A stretch of 64,000 bases of DNA from Linyphia triangularis (GCA_963978545.1 OZ021721.1:99993918-100057917), one strand, 5' to 3'; positions 1 through 13,662 are shown, counted from the stretch's first letter. Numbers and translations are program-made. The notes: generated by a model from the letters alone, not told the origin.

Positions 1-1760
<1,760 letters not shown>

Positions 1761-1762
1761 TA

Positions 1763-2240
1763 CAGTGTGTCTGCAAAAGGACAAACATATTTGAAAAATG
1801 AATTAAAAAAAAATTAAAAAATATTTGCTACATTTTACTTGGGAAACTAGAGAATTTTATACCATCAATTTTCAAAGATAGTTGCAAATTTCACCAACAT
1901 CTAGTGCTGCTGATTAAAAAAAGGTGAAAATTATGATCTGAAGATATTGCATAAACTACAAATCGGTATTTCCAGCAACAGCATGGTGCAATTGAAACAT
2001 CGTTTTGCAGTTTTTACAAATGTTCGGATCGGATTTTTAAAATTTTCACTTAACAGCGACATCTGTTGCATCAAACGATACATTGATATCGTCATCCGGT
2101 GTTTTTTTGTTTTTTTTAATTTAATTTTAAAATGTTGCTTTCTTTTTTGGGATTCTCTGTATCAATTGATTTTGTTAGATAGGGTTGAACAAAAGGCGTC
2201 AAAAATAATATTTGAAATCTTAGTTTAAACTACACATACA
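1763..2240 (+). mobile_element. diverged mariner-like MITE, right end lost
   Basis: After a TA at 1761-1762 the sequence begins cagtgtgtctgcaaaagg, like the CAGGGTGTC ends of Tc1/mariner MITEs. Positions about 1825-1905 match the internal unit of the element at 28561-29131 (shared words such as acttgggaaa and agagaatttta). The later part shares ccagcaacagca and catctgttg with the same element. I could not find a matching right terminal repeat, so this is a degraded copy. Confidence 0.5.
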
Positions 2241-3830
2241 GGTAAAGGTACTTGACTTATGTACATAACAATTCTAACGGGTTAAATGGAAATTGTTTCA
2301 GTTGTTTATAAGAAAAAGGATTTTAAGAGCTTTAAATATTAAATACGAATCAGAATAAGTACAATGAATACAATGTAAGCCAATGTTTTTTTTAAAAATC
2401 AGGAAACTTTATTTTATATTAGAGTTGTTGATAAATGAAACTATTTTCCAGCTTGCATAAAAAAAACTCTATTTGAGTACAACTAAGAAAAGCAATTTAA
2501 TCTTTTAAGAATATAGAGTGTTGATTGAGATTGATTTATAAAATGGTGTGTTCGATTAAACACACCTAGATTTGTCTTTATTCTGTAGATTGCCATTATA
2601 TTTTTTATTTGTATCAATGAAAATTAATAAAAGGTCTATTAAATAATAGTCAGATTATTTAAAGAAATAATACATCACTATATAGTCATTGTGCAGGATG
2701 TATAAAAAATCAGCTAACTAAGCATAAAAAAAACAAAAAAAACTAATATATTACAATTTTTATTAATTGCCCTTAAAAGGTAAAAAAAAAAAAAGAACAT
2801 AACTAACCATTAATAACTATTCTTCAAGTGTAATAGTTATATTTTTACAAAATTATTCAATAATATCTATGCACATTTAAAAAGATTATTTACAGTTAAA
2901 ATAATCTATACTCCTAGATACATTTGTCCGATTCTATCATTTGTTAAAACTGTCGCACAAGCATAATTTTTTCTTTTATATATTATTCATACTTTGTTCT
3001 ATATTTTGACACGTGTGAATAAAAATTGGACTAAATTTATTATCGTTAATAATACTTTGCAGTTAAAATTCTAAGAAATCTCTGGTTTTCAATTAACACA
3101 TAATTATGAATGATAAGAGGCTTTGTGAATATCTGCTAGTATTATGTATACTGCTAGTATATTGCAAATACGGGAATATTTTAAGTGTATTCAGTAAGCT
3201 AAAAATTACAAAATTATAGAATTTCGAGATTTTTGCACAAACTTAAAATTTGAACTATTTTTCTTCTTTTAACATATAATTTTGGCCTCAACTCCTTCTA
3301 GTTTTGGAAAAACTTAATTTTAAAAAATGTAAACACAGGTTTGTCATGCCACAATTCCCATAAAAATGCTTTATTTCAAAATGCCTTTCTTCAAACTTCA
3401 ATGCACCTTTTTTAAAGCTTACTAGCTTGTTTACTAAATTTTTACCATATGTTTTCTTTAGATCATCGATAAATCTGAGGTTACTTTTTTGCAAAATTCG
3501 GATTAATTCTATTTTAATTATATTGGATATTTAATATTGTTGTATTGTATTTTTTTAATAATTTTGTATTAGATATTTTCTGGCCCAACCCTATATGAGG
3601 GAAGCCCATACCAGAATATTATTTTTTAAGTTATGAATGAAGAGGGAAATGCCTTCTGGGAGGTCTTTCAAGACAATGAAGTCAGAAACGCTTAAGTAAT
3701 TTCAAACTGTAACAATTTTTCTGAGTTATCTTGTGCACTTATCTTACTATTCTGATGAGCATTAATACAGTTTCCACTACTTTCAGTGGGTAAGTATCAG
3801 GAACATAAGCAAACTTACATGTTCGATATA
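2241..3830. other. AT-rich sequence, no feature seen
   Basis: Low-complexity AT-rich DNA with short A and T runs. Short frames (for example 3288-3494 on -) look like chance. No terminal repeats, RNA genes or coding domains were recognised. Confidence 0.4.
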
Positions 3831-3834
3831 TTAT

Positions 3835-4528
3835 GGAGTCTGGGAATCAAAGTTATAAAATCTTTATTTTTAGAATTATTTTTCTGAAATTTTTTATGCA
3901 TTAATGTATAATGCTTTAAAACTTTAAAACCTATTTTAAATTTTTAAATTTTAAGAATATTTTTTTAAAATTAAAAAACTTCAAAATTTTGATATTTCCT
4001 AAATTTAATGTATCTATAAAAAAAATTTAAAAATCACTTTATTTTTGCATAAAACTACTTCTTATAATTCATTTCAAAAATTGTCTTCATGATTTTTCAA
4101 TAAAGTAATTAGAAAAATTAAAAAAAGTATTTTGTGCAAAAACTGTATAAAATCCATAGTATGCTAAGCTCCAAAAGCTTTTTTTTTAAAAAGTTAAATA
4201 AAAAAAAAATTCATGAAGAAAAATTGAAGAAATATATATGAAAAATAATTGGTGGAAAGTTTTATAGATTTATATCAAGTAATTTTTAAGCTATATTTAT
4301 TTAAACTCCAAAAAGGGACAAAAAGCCATCAGAGAGAAAAACAGTTTCAAAGTTTCAAGATAGCATGTCTGAGATACAGTTGTCATGTAACAAAAACTTA
4401 AATATTTCAAGTTGTACTAAAGATAGAAACAAAATTTCTATGCCATTTTGTTTAAAAACATTTGCATTATTTTTTACAATAATAAAACTTTTTTTGAGAA
4501 TTTAAAAAAATGTGTGTCAAGGACCCCC
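3835..4528. mobile_element. TTAA-flanked non-autonomous element, ~694 bp
   Basis: The right end is ggaccccc followed by TTAA at 4529-4532. The left end is ggagtctgggaatc preceded by TTAT, one change from TTAA. The first ~40 bp resemble the left end of the better preserved element at 14643 (gggggtcgggtaccgaaa then an A-rich stretch and ctttattta). The length matches the element at 35962-36655. The interior is AT-rich and has no coding capacity. A piggyBac-like origin is inferred from the TTAA target only. Confidence 0.5.
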
Positions 4529-5440
4529 TTAAAACAATGAGCTCAAAATGTCTAATAGATGTAGTTGAAATAGTTTGAAAGATGACTCTAATAGTTTTAA
4601 AAATGACTAAAACGTACAAGTAAGTGTTCATATGTACCACTCAATATCAAGTGCAAAGAGATAAATGTTTGCGAAAACCTGGCAGAAGTTAGATATTTTC
4701 ATAACAGATTTTGACTTATAAAGAATTTATTTTATTTCTATAAATTTTTGAAGCATACATCCTTCATCTCCATGCTCTTTTTAGCATCTCATTTCAAATT
4801 TGGTGCTAACAAACTAATCGCGGCAATTAAGGCCAAAAATGAGCGTACGTAAATGGCAGAAATATAGAAAAGAGAAAAATACAATTCAAGCACGCTCAGT
4901 AAACCTAAGGAATCTTGTATATCTCAGTAATCTAATACAATATCTAATTCTAGAATACTTCAAAAAAAGTCATTCGTCTAAGCATTTTGAATGCGCACAC
5001 TGCATAAATTTTTTTTTTCACCACTATTTTTTATTTTTTTTTAATCAAAATACAATATTTTTTCTTTTAAAAAATGAAAATACACACACCTCTATATTGA
5101 TAATACAGTTGATAACCAGCAAAATTTCTTAAGCCATCACATTAGTACAACAATTATATTTATATTAATTCAGTGTTATAACTAATGAAAATTGAAGACC
5201 GCTCTCAAAAATCGGGCGATTTTCACCAGTAAAAAAGATAGATAATAATAAAAATATTTATAAAACTGAGTAAATTGGAATGTTTTTTTTTAAAACAACA
5301 AAATAAATATCCAGTTTTTAAAGTTTGAAAAGTTGATTTTTGGCTTAAAAAGAAAAAAAAAAAAAAAAAAAGAAGAAAAAAAAAGAAAGAAAAAAACACT
5401 GTCTACATTATCCATAATGCGGTTGACAAAAGATATAGTG
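4529..5440. other. AT-rich sequence with A-rich tract
   Basis: No gene seen. An A-rich purine tract (A runs broken by G) lies at about 5349-5396. The frame at 4839-5132 is poly-T driven and not credible as a gene. Confidence 0.4.
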
Positions 5441-5975
5441 TTGTATTGCGATCAACAATGACAACACCATGATTCACCATCAGCATGGACAGCAACCATG
5501 GTAGCACCACAAAATATGACATTTTTAAAATTTGATAATAATGTGCACAGTAAAATGCGATGCACAATAAATACGATAAAACAATGAAATACTATGAAAT
5601 GATTAGAAAAAAGTAGCAACACCTACAACTGTGATAACACCATGAAAATATGACAGCATCTCGAAAATTCAGAAGTACTACAAAAATGTCGATAATATAA
5701 TAAAATTCTATAAAATAATAAAGTTTTGTGAAATGATAAAAAAAAAATGTAGCAACTCCCATAACTATGATACCACCTTGAAAATTTGGCCCCACCTTAA
5801 TAATCCATAAATAGTGCGAAAAACTAATAACACAATGAAAATGCGATAAAACATTGAAATACTGTGAAATGATAAAAAAAAAAAAAAAAAGTGAGATAGT
5901 GCTAAGAAAATGTGATATCACAAGAAAATATAATGGCACCATGAAAATGTGATAATCAATATTAGAAGCAAACAC
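5441..5975. repeat. degenerate minisatellite (caccatgaaaatgtgataa-like)
   Basis: Short related words (aacaccatgaaaat, gtgataa, aaaacaatgaaatact, tgtgaaatgataaaaaa) recur many times. A longer period of roughly 150 bp is visible: 'gaaatgat…gtagcaac…gataacacc' near 5600 recurs near 5740. Units are highly diverged. The minus-strand frame at 5592-5981 is the translation of this repeat. Confidence 0.6.
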
Positions 5976-6599
5976 ATCCATGAAGAGTATCCCATTGGCT
6001 ATTGTTCTTTTCCATATCCATTACAATTCCGGAATTCCTCGACCATTATATGGCGCAAGAGGACGAAGAGTATTGTTGAAAGGATGCGGGAGGGAGGATG
6101 CTCAGAGACAGAGATCGAAGAGGATGAGATGTAATCGTTGGGAAAGCATGTTTTTGCTCTTTCCTCCCCCACATCATCCCAAGAAGTTCGGGAGAAAACT
6201 GTTCCATCTTCGCCATTTCTCGGAGTGGACGTTGCGGACCGGGGGTCAGCTCTTCTTTATTAGGGAACATTGCAGCAATTCAATCTCATATGGGTACCCA
6301 CATAAAATAAATGCCAGATATTTCGGTCGACCCCCTCTGGCTTGCTATTGAGGAAGGGAGAAGGGTGATGCTTAGCGATAAAAGTGAAATATATATTTTT
6401 TTCCTACTTGTTTTGGGAAACAAAGGTCCAAAGAAAAAAGTTCTCCATCTATGGGTCAGGGAATGGAGCATTCAAAACTGAGGATTTTTTTTTTATATAT
6501 ATCTATATTAACTAATAGCAACTGCAAGAAAATGCCATAAAAGTAAAATTAAAGTTGTGGGCTCTGACCTAACAATATAAAGTTAGGGCTAAATGTATT

Positions 6600-6600
<1 letters not shown>
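5976..6600. other. unique, GC-richer island
   Basis: A sharp change to mixed-complexity sequence from about 5985 to 6450. Three overlapping frames exist (5949-6134 +, 5980-6351 +, 6046-6270 -) but none shows a recognisable domain, and overlap on both strands is what GC-richer DNA gives by chance. Candidate conserved non-coding DNA; no gene called. Confidence 0.4.

Positions 6601-6604
<4 letters not shown>

Positions 6605-6686
<82 letters not shown>
6605..6686. repeat. (AT)n microsatellite, about 41 units
   Basis: An uninterrupted AT dinucleotide run ending at gcgtatatat. The long Tyr-Ile frame on the minus strand is an artefact. Confidence 0.98.
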
Positions 6687-6689
<3 letters not shown>

Positions 6690-6971
6690 TATATATTTAA
6701 CTTTAAAATAATAATCTCTTTATATGAAGAATAGTTTGTATGTGTATACATGTATATATGTGAATTACAGAAATCTACAATGTTATCCCAAATTTAGCGA
6801 AATTTCAAAAAATCTTCACATTTTCACCTCTTAAAGCGTATGATCTGAACTTGAAATATACAGTTCATTTGTTGGAATTTTACACACTGAATCTTCAAAA
6901 CAAATTCAAGTTTACTGGCTACATTAAATTTTTAAAAACCAAACCCGTTCCTCCTTCCCACCCGTTCCTAT

Positions 6972-7150
6972 GGCCCACCTGATGGTTGTGGGGTTAGCGC
7001 TCTGACCTAGCATGCCAAAGGTGCTGGGTTCGAATCCTGGGTAAGACATGGATGTTCGTTGTGGTTCGGAATCCATGCTAAGTTGTAGGTACCGGCCTGA
7101 TTAGCGGTCGTTGTGCAAAAAAATACGTCGTTGAGCGTACAAACCAATCA
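6972..7150 (+). mobile_element. tRNA-derived SINE, second family, copy 1
   Basis: The head is tRNA-like: an A-box-like ggttgtggggttagcg followed by a perfect B box ggttcgaatcc at 7027-7037. The tail runs catggatgttcg, then agcggtcgtt, and ends near gagcgtacaaaccaatc. The same order of blocks occurs at 55552-55730, which shows it is a dispersed family and not a tRNA gene. No CCA end, no clear acceptor-stem pairing and no obvious TSD were seen. Confidence 0.75.
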
Positions 7151-7589
7151 ACTTATAGGGGTGTGAAAAAATACAAAGCATTTCAAAAAGTAAATATTAT
7201 TAATAAAATAAAGTATTTTAATAATTTTTTCTTTTAGAATAGTGAAACATATAAGAAATAAGTGTAATTTAATTAATATCAAGAGTTTTTTTTTATCATT
7301 GTTAGATAAAACCATAGTATAACAATTTTATATTTGTCAATTTTTTTTATCAACACAAATATATTAACATACTACTGTTATTTTTGTGTTTGCCCTTAAT
7401 TGGATTGGGTATGAAGTTGGTTCATCGGAAACATTGTTAATAAATTATGTTACATTAAATGTTATTTCTAATTGAGCTACTTTACAAATTATGTATTAAT
7501 ATCTTGATAAACATGATCCAATAAAGCAACGCAGTTTTCGAGTCATTTTAAACTAATACATGTAACTACCTGAAACACACGATCGTTCG

Positions 7590-7890
7590 TTTCCCTCTCA
7601 CCCCTGATCTTAATTTACGCTTCTCAATATAGAGATTTGCCCTTATCTCGTAACTGACGAGCTTTTCAACAAAATGAAATGAAATTTTTAAGTAAGCGAA
7701 AGCTTTCGAAGTCGATTGAAAGGGTTAAAAAAAAAGGGTTCTCTTCATGGATGTAAAATTTTCAAAGTTGGCGTTCAATTTAGTAAGTAAACAGTTATGA
7801 GAAATTTTTTGTACTAAATATATAAATAATCATACACAAATTAATTTGCTGCAAACCGCAATATTCTAAGTCTTTTAAAACTGAATATAT
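7590..7890 (+). mobile_element. diverged fragment of the 9664-10636 TIR element
   Basis: Words near 7640-7700 (taactgacgag, aaaatgaaatgaaattt) and near 7845-7890 (gctgcaaaccgcaatattct, then gaatatatag) line up in order with 10370-10600 of the better preserved element. The terminal inverted repeats are not recognisable here. Confidence 0.45.
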
Positions 7891-8737
7891 AGTTTTTTTT
7901 AACATATTGTATCTTTGAAATATTTATTCTTTGTATTATTTTCAGAGGCATTTAGTGAAACTTTAAAGTTTTCATCTACAAAAAATGTGGTTATTCTTGT
8001 TTGTAATTTTTTTTTCTTGGCAAACATTTCTTTTTGAGAAGAACTGACATCTGGATATATCCTAATGAAGTGAAACTATAACTTAATAGATATAATAATG
8101 CTTATGTAAAATTCAGGGAACTCAATCATTTTATTTCCAGTGTTGTTCCTTTCACCAGACAAATTTACAAAATTTCACAACAAACAAGTATATAAAGTAT
8201 TGTATTTGACTGAAAATACTACAAATTGAAATCCCACCTTTTTTTTTTTTTTACCATTATCAATAAACTTTTTCGGTTTAGTATAACATAAGATTCATGT
8301 TAAAGCTTGTTGAGGAAGTGAATCAAATGTTTAAGGTGACTAAAAAGAACATACATATTTTTTAAACTTTACTAAATTTCTAAAGTGTTATATTACCAAA
8401 GAAGGCATACTATGGTACAGGGTCCTTTCTTAATTTCGAAATGAAATAACTGCAAAACAGTGAGAGACAGAAATATGAGACAAGTGGTATATTGGATTGA
8501 CAGGTATGGAATTTTGAATACACCCGTGTACAAAATTGATTTATAGGAGTAAATTTGATGAAGGCTGCTCATGATTAACCTATAAAGTTTATTTTTATTT
8601 GAAATGATTGGGTAATAAAATAAACAGGTGAATATTAGGTGTCACTGTATTCTACTCATTAAAACCACTGCATTCTAAAAAAGTGACTGGTTAGGCTGCA
8701 CTATCCAGTAAAGGGACAATAGGTTCTCTAAGAATAG
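7891..8737. other. AT-rich sequence, no feature seen
   Basis: No gene, RNA gene or bounded element recognised. It ends at the start of repeat R1. Confidence 0.4.
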
Positions 8738-8882
8738 GGATGTGGAACATCACACAACTTTCAATTACATTATATTACTGATGTGGATTTGTGTCATTTA
8801 TAGTTTTTATATTTTCATCATTCGTTTAGAAAAAATGGTCAATTTGGCGATATTTTTTGCGATAATTCTTATATGAAACTTC

Positions 8883-8914
<32 letters not shown>

Positions 8915-9358
8915 TCAAAATAGTGTTTCTGGCAAACGGTCGTTGATGAGCTATGTTCAAGCAAAGAGAACTCTGTGATGAAGGCATTCGTTTTTCAACT
9001 TTTTACACCGTTAAAGCATTTTTACGGAAATTTCGGAGGTAGGGATGTTTAGAATACCTTAAGAGGCCTTACCACAGCGATTTAAATCAAAATCGTTGGA
9101 GCCGTTTCTTAGCAATAATTGAAAAACATGATTTTTTCAATATCAGCTACCTTATCCGCATGCGCGATTTTGACCAAAACCTTAATTGTAGGTCCCATGG
9201 CCACCACCAACGTGCACACCAAGTTTGAACATAATAGGTCAATTTATTCGGGAGTTCACTGGACAGACACATAGACAGACATTTTTTCTTGATCACTTTT
9301 TTGAAATCAGGATGTTCCAAAACGTAGAGAAATTAAAAAAAAAAAAAAAAAAAAAAAT
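8738..9358 (+). mobile_element. unclassified interspersed repeat R1, copy A
   Basis: It starts gggatgtggaacatcacaca and contains, in order, blocks shared with 14570-15963 and with the reverse complement of 32775-33545: acggaaatttcggag, gcgcgattttgaccaaaacc, ttcgggagttcactgg, acacatagacagacat and ttccaaaacgtagagaaa. It ends in a poly-A run near 9338-9357. There is no coding capacity. Three copies in two orientations prove mobility or dispersal, but I cannot assign a class. Confidence 0.7.
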
Positions 9359-9663
9359 CGGTATGGGTAAGTGAAAGTAAAAAAAGATAAACTCATTCTA
9401 TTATATTCAGAATTTACAACAACCTATTGCCACATTTCAATATTGTAAATAATTTTACAAACCAGTGTATTTAGAATTTCGATACTTGTCTGATCAACTA
9501 ACCAATCGTCTTTTATTTCTGTCTCTCATTGTCAATATGTCATTTTAAAGTTAAGAAGTCTCTCTAAAATATCCTGAATCTATATAATTTAATCATGCAA
9601 ATGTGTACATTAAAAAATTACTTCCAATATTTTATTAAATTTTCATTAATATCACTTAAACTA

Positions 9664-10636
9664 ATGTACGCAAAAAAAAAATCCGAACGATGGCTATATC
9701 TTGTATTCTAATTAATGAAATAACGAAAGTCAAGTACCGTTGTAAATTGGGGAAGGTCTTTATTAATTGTATATATATTTTTTTTTATCATGATGAATCA
9801 TCTACATATTAAAAGTAAACCAAACTTTAAAAAGTTCAAGGACAACCTCATAATATTTAACCATATTTAGATTTAGAAATCCATAACAATGTCTAAATAC
9901 CAAATTTCATAATTTTCCAATTAATAGTTGGTAATTTAAATTATGTCAAAAAAATGATAAATTAATGTTAAAAAGAAAATTTGTTTTTTCAGCCATAAAT
10001 TCTTAAATAGTTAATATATTTCAGCAATTTTTGTTTCCACCGACAGTTTATAAAAGGCCAAACGTAAATAACATACAAATTTTGTATTAAACAGTTTTTT
10101 AACAATTAATTAAAAAACAAGTTTGAATTATTTTAAATAGAAACATGTATTTTTTTCCTTTCATTCGAATTATCATGGTCGAAATTCCCTCCAGAACTTT
10201 TTTCATTCCATTTTGACTTTTGGTTCTCAATATTTTAGCGAAAAAGTAGAAAAGCTCACTTTAAGCAACCGCGTAATAGATTACGTCTTGAAGCATGCCA
10301 AACGTTCGATTCTTCCCCGCCATTGAAAAATTAGCCCTCAAAATCGGTGAAAACATTTTGGCTCATAAGTGATGTGTTTGTCAACATAATGAACTGAAAT
10401 TTGGTATCTAGGGTAAACAAGGTATTCTAAATCGAATGAAAATATAAAAAATAGGGGTTCGTATTGATATTTTAAAGATAGAGTTAAATTTACTTAGTAT
10501 ACAGCCCTCTAAATAAAAGGTTTTGCATCAGACATACAGAAAATCGTAAACAAAACATTTTGGTGCAAACCACAAGATTCTACGATTATTAGAACCGAGG
10601 ATATAGCCATCTTTCGGATTTTTTTTTTGCGTACTG
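9664..10636. mobile_element. TIR DNA element, 973 bp, TA-flanked
   Basis: Terminal inverted repeats of roughly 45 bp: the left reads atgtacgcaaaaaaaaaatc then cgaacgatggctatatc; the right end is the reverse complement of cagtacgcaaaaaaaaaatc then cgaaagatggctatatcc. TA dinucleotides flank it at 9662-9663 and 10637-10638, as for Tc1/mariner-type elements. The interior has no long frame, so it is non-autonomous. A diverged fragment lies at 7590-7890. Confidence 0.7.
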
Positions 10637-11471
10637 TACAATTTGACCAAGGGTGCTAAAAAAAAGTACAATGTATTAAATTCAAAATTTGAGGTTCAGT
10701 AAAATTTTTATAATAGGATAAATCCCTTAGGAATCTCAAGCTGCATTATTAGGATTTAAAAGAAAAAAAAAATAGTGAACAAACATTTTAAATACAAAAT
10801 GAAAACTACAGAATATAGGATTACAAAAATATGTATCATGGTTTGATTGTTAATTTTTTAAATGAAGCATCTAATTAATGAAATGAAGTGTACAAAGGAA
10901 AAGTAATTAATCGAATCCTATTACTACAGAAAAAATATCGTGATCCAGAGTAAAGATTTATGACTTGTACAATTGTTCATCTATTGATACATTTATAACA
11001 GAGAATTTTAATCTTGATTTTTTATTCCTAAGACTAATCGGTGGGATCTTTGTGAAGAGCACCTGATATCCAAAAATAGGATCAGTGTTCTTCAAAGATT
11101 CAAAATAAGTATAAAACAAGAATAAATTTAACAAAATAAGTAACATGTTGCTGAGAAAAAACAAAAGTGGGAAGAAAGGCAAAAGTATAGAGAAGGTATT
11201 TTTTATTTGGAAAATATCAGGGGTTTTGCGAGGAGATGAGATCCTATACTTCATAATGTATGTATATCAGGAGAATTATTCCCGCCAGGTAGTTTAGATG
11301 GTGTCGGTCGTTATAGAAACAAGACTCGTTGATTTAGAATAAGGTTGTGTATGTAGATGATTGGCGTACAAAAAGGTTAAAATACAACAAAAGCATATCC
11401 CATCAAAAACTTATCTGCAAAAAGGCGCCAAGTTCTTCATAGAATAACTATGGCCATGAAAAGTATTGAAA
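10637..11471. other. AT-rich sequence, no feature seen
   Basis: A minus-strand frame at 10958-11254 (98 codons) has no recognisable domain and is hydrophobic and low-complexity. No gene called. Confidence 0.4.
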
Positions 11472-11973
11472 TCTAAAGCAAAGCCAAGTTTAACGCTGTT
11501 GTAAAATACGAGCAATGAAAATTAGTAAAATGTTCTTCTCAAAGTCGAAATTCCGCTACATAGGGCCGACCAAACGGTATAGTGGTTAGCTTACTAGCTT
11601 CTAGACCGCGAGGTTGCGGGTTCGAGTCCCGCGTTAGGCATGGGTGTTTGTAAATGTATGTTGGCTTGTCTAATGACGAATACTTCGGCGCATTATAGCC
11701 CTCGTGTTGCTGACGGCGCCAGATAATCTGAAAACAACCAACCGCTACATAGGCCTAAATATCCAGCTACAAAAATGCTTGTGCGACTTGACCATTACGT
11801 ACCGCAGCATCAACAAAGCCAAAAAGTGATCCAGAATAGGTTATAGCCAAGTGTCACAAGCACTTCGCTGGATATTTAGGCCTATGTACTGTAATTTGGA
11901 CTTTGAGAAGAACATTTTACTAATTTTCATTGCTCGTAATTTACAACAACGTTAAAACTTGGCTTACTTTAGA
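11472..11973. mobile_element. foldback/MITE element interrupted by a SINE
   Basis: The left arm (from tctaaagcaaagccaagttt, through gagcaatgaaaattagtaaa and atgttcttctcaaagtc to ggcctaaatatccagc) is repeated in reverse complement on the right (gctggatatttaggcc to ctttaga at 11973). The left arm is split by a SINE at 11565-11741; removing the SINE and one TSD restores pairing. The spacer between arms is short (about 11790-11845). No coding capacity; the superfamily is not determined because no TSD was identified. Confidence 0.8.
11565..11741 (+). mobile_element. tRNA-derived SINE, main family, copy 1
   Basis: The head gccgaccaaacggtatagtg then gttagc carries an A-box-like motif, and gggttcgagtcccg carries the B box. 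The body (catgggtgtttgtaaatgta, ttcggcgcattatagccctc, gttgctgacggcgccagata) ends in aaaacaaccaa. A perfect 12-bp target-site duplication ccgctacatagg flanks it (11553-11564 and 11742-11753). It sits in the left arm of a foldback element. Confidence 0.95.
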
Positions 11974-12100
11974 GGTATGTTCCCAGGAGAGGGCACCAAA
12001 TGTTCACCGGCCATCGGTTAACCCTTCATGCAAAAGGTGCAAAGATCATGCAAAATCCCTGCATCTTGAAAATTTCATAGTGGTTCGGAATATACATTAA

Positions 12101-13007
12101 CCCTTGGTTAGTCGCGCCATTGACAAATGAACCCCACAAAAATTGTTTTCTCAATTTCTTAATAGATAGCAGCTCATGATCAAAGCCCCTCCCAGTACCT
12201 TTTTATCTAACCTTGACGTTTGCCCACGTGTATTCATTCAGTTCCATGCGTGTACTCAGACGACACAGAACCTATTTGGTTGACGATTGTTCTCCACGCG
12301 ACCACCCCTGTATTTTAATTATGGTAAGTAATCTAAAAGTTTATTTTGATTTTTATTATATTTTATAGTTTTTATGTTTTGTGAGGGGAGCATGTCATTT
12401 TTTTATGATACATTTGATTGACACATTGTTTCTCAGCAATAAAAACAATTTTATGAATTTTTTTTACATGAATTCCCTATTTTTTATTTTTATTTCTTTT
12501 AGAATTCAAGTAATACTGAAAATGAAAAACTATGACAAATGGGTCTGCAAGGGCCATTTAATTCAGACTGAAATATGTGCAAATGTCTCAGATGTTTAAG
12601 AAGACGCTGAATGACTTTGTATGATACAATCTATTTCTCTGCCTTATATAATTGTTTTTATACCATTTTTGATGTAAATTTATATTTTCACAATAATTTT
12701 ATCAACAAAGTTTAATGTGATTATGCTAATTGTGTTTTAAAACTATTTTAAAAATAAATTTGAATCTATACAAAGTTCATTTCAATAATAATTATGTTTT
12801 TTTTTATTCTTAAGTTTTTTTCAACTTATTTTAATTTTTTTTAATTCTTACTTTATTCTGTTCAATAATGTTGTGTTTTAATTAAAATACCTACTTGCTT
12901 TGATATTTGGTCACGAATTTAATAATATGGAAGAAAATTTGAATTTGGGGACATTTGTCCCCCACGCGACTAACCGCGAGACAAAAGGTCGTGCGACTAA
13001 CCAAGGC
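12101..13007. mobile_element. TIR element with GGTTAGTCGCG ends, ~907 bp
   Basis: The left end cccttggttagtcgcgcc follows TTAA at 12097-12100. The right end gtgcgactaaccaagg is its near-perfect reverse complement. A second internal copy, cgcgactaaccgcg, lies at 12964-12977, so the ends are compound. The TTAA on the left suggests a piggyBac-like element, but the right TTAA is absent. Interior frames (12381-12599) are AT-rich and unrecognised. It appears non-autonomous. Confidence 0.65.
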
Positions 13008-13272
13008 TTGGACTGGAATTTCTAGCATTTTAGCCGTTATTGCGTACAAGACGTTTCTCTAACATACACACCATATATAACAACTGATAAAGTAAATATT
13101 TCTGATTGGCCTTGTCACATTATTAATCAAACCAATAAGAACAAGTTTAATTGTTCGTCGGCAGGCAATATGTTTACTGCTGAGTTCACGTGGAATGTGT
13201 TGTGTGTACCACATTCAAGAAACTTATTAAACATATAATTAAGTTCATTTATACAACTACCAAGGGTTAACA

Positions 13273-13576
13273 TCACTATAAGAAGTGTCAAAAAAAGATA
13301 AATGTTTTTGAAAAATACATACTTACCGTATAACCAGTCGTCAAGGTGAGGCGACCAAATCACTTGAATTTGTCAATTAAAATGAGCCCGACGAAACGTT
13401 AAAGTATAATTCAGTATATATTTGATTAGGGTTGTTTAATAACGGACATTTCAAAGCATAGTAAAAGAACTGTTTCAAAACATTCTAGCGATAAGATTCC
13501 TGTTACTAAGAATGACACAAATTTCACAAAGTAAATGCACATCCGCTCGTACAAAATGATTAATTAATCCCAATTA

Positions 13577-13619
<43 letters not shown>

Positions 13620-13651
13620 TCTCGATTAAAAAATAAAACATTTATTCTGTG
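13273..13651 (+). repeat. tandem segmental duplication, unit A (no SINE)
   Basis: A ~379-bp segment (from actataagaagtgtcaaaa through caaggtgaggcgacc and aatgagcccgacgaaacg to a long A tract and aaaacatttattct) is repeated at 13663-14213. This copy keeps the uninterrupted site where the other copy carries a SINE. Confidence 0.9.
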
Positions 13652-13662
13652 TAACCTGCAAG

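Noticed and set aside
5592..6351. Frames of 129 and 123 codons
   Set aside because: The first is a translated degenerate minisatellite; the second lies in a unique island with competing frames and no recognisable domain.
11565..11640. Possible functional tRNA genes
   Set aside because: A and B boxes are present but the sequence continues into a common ~100-bp non-tRNA body, with TSDs in all five copies, so these are SINE heads.
12381..12599. Transposase remnant inside the GGTTAGTCGCG element
   Set aside because: The 72-codon frame is Phe/Ile-rich and has no catalytic or zinc-binding motif that I can identify.
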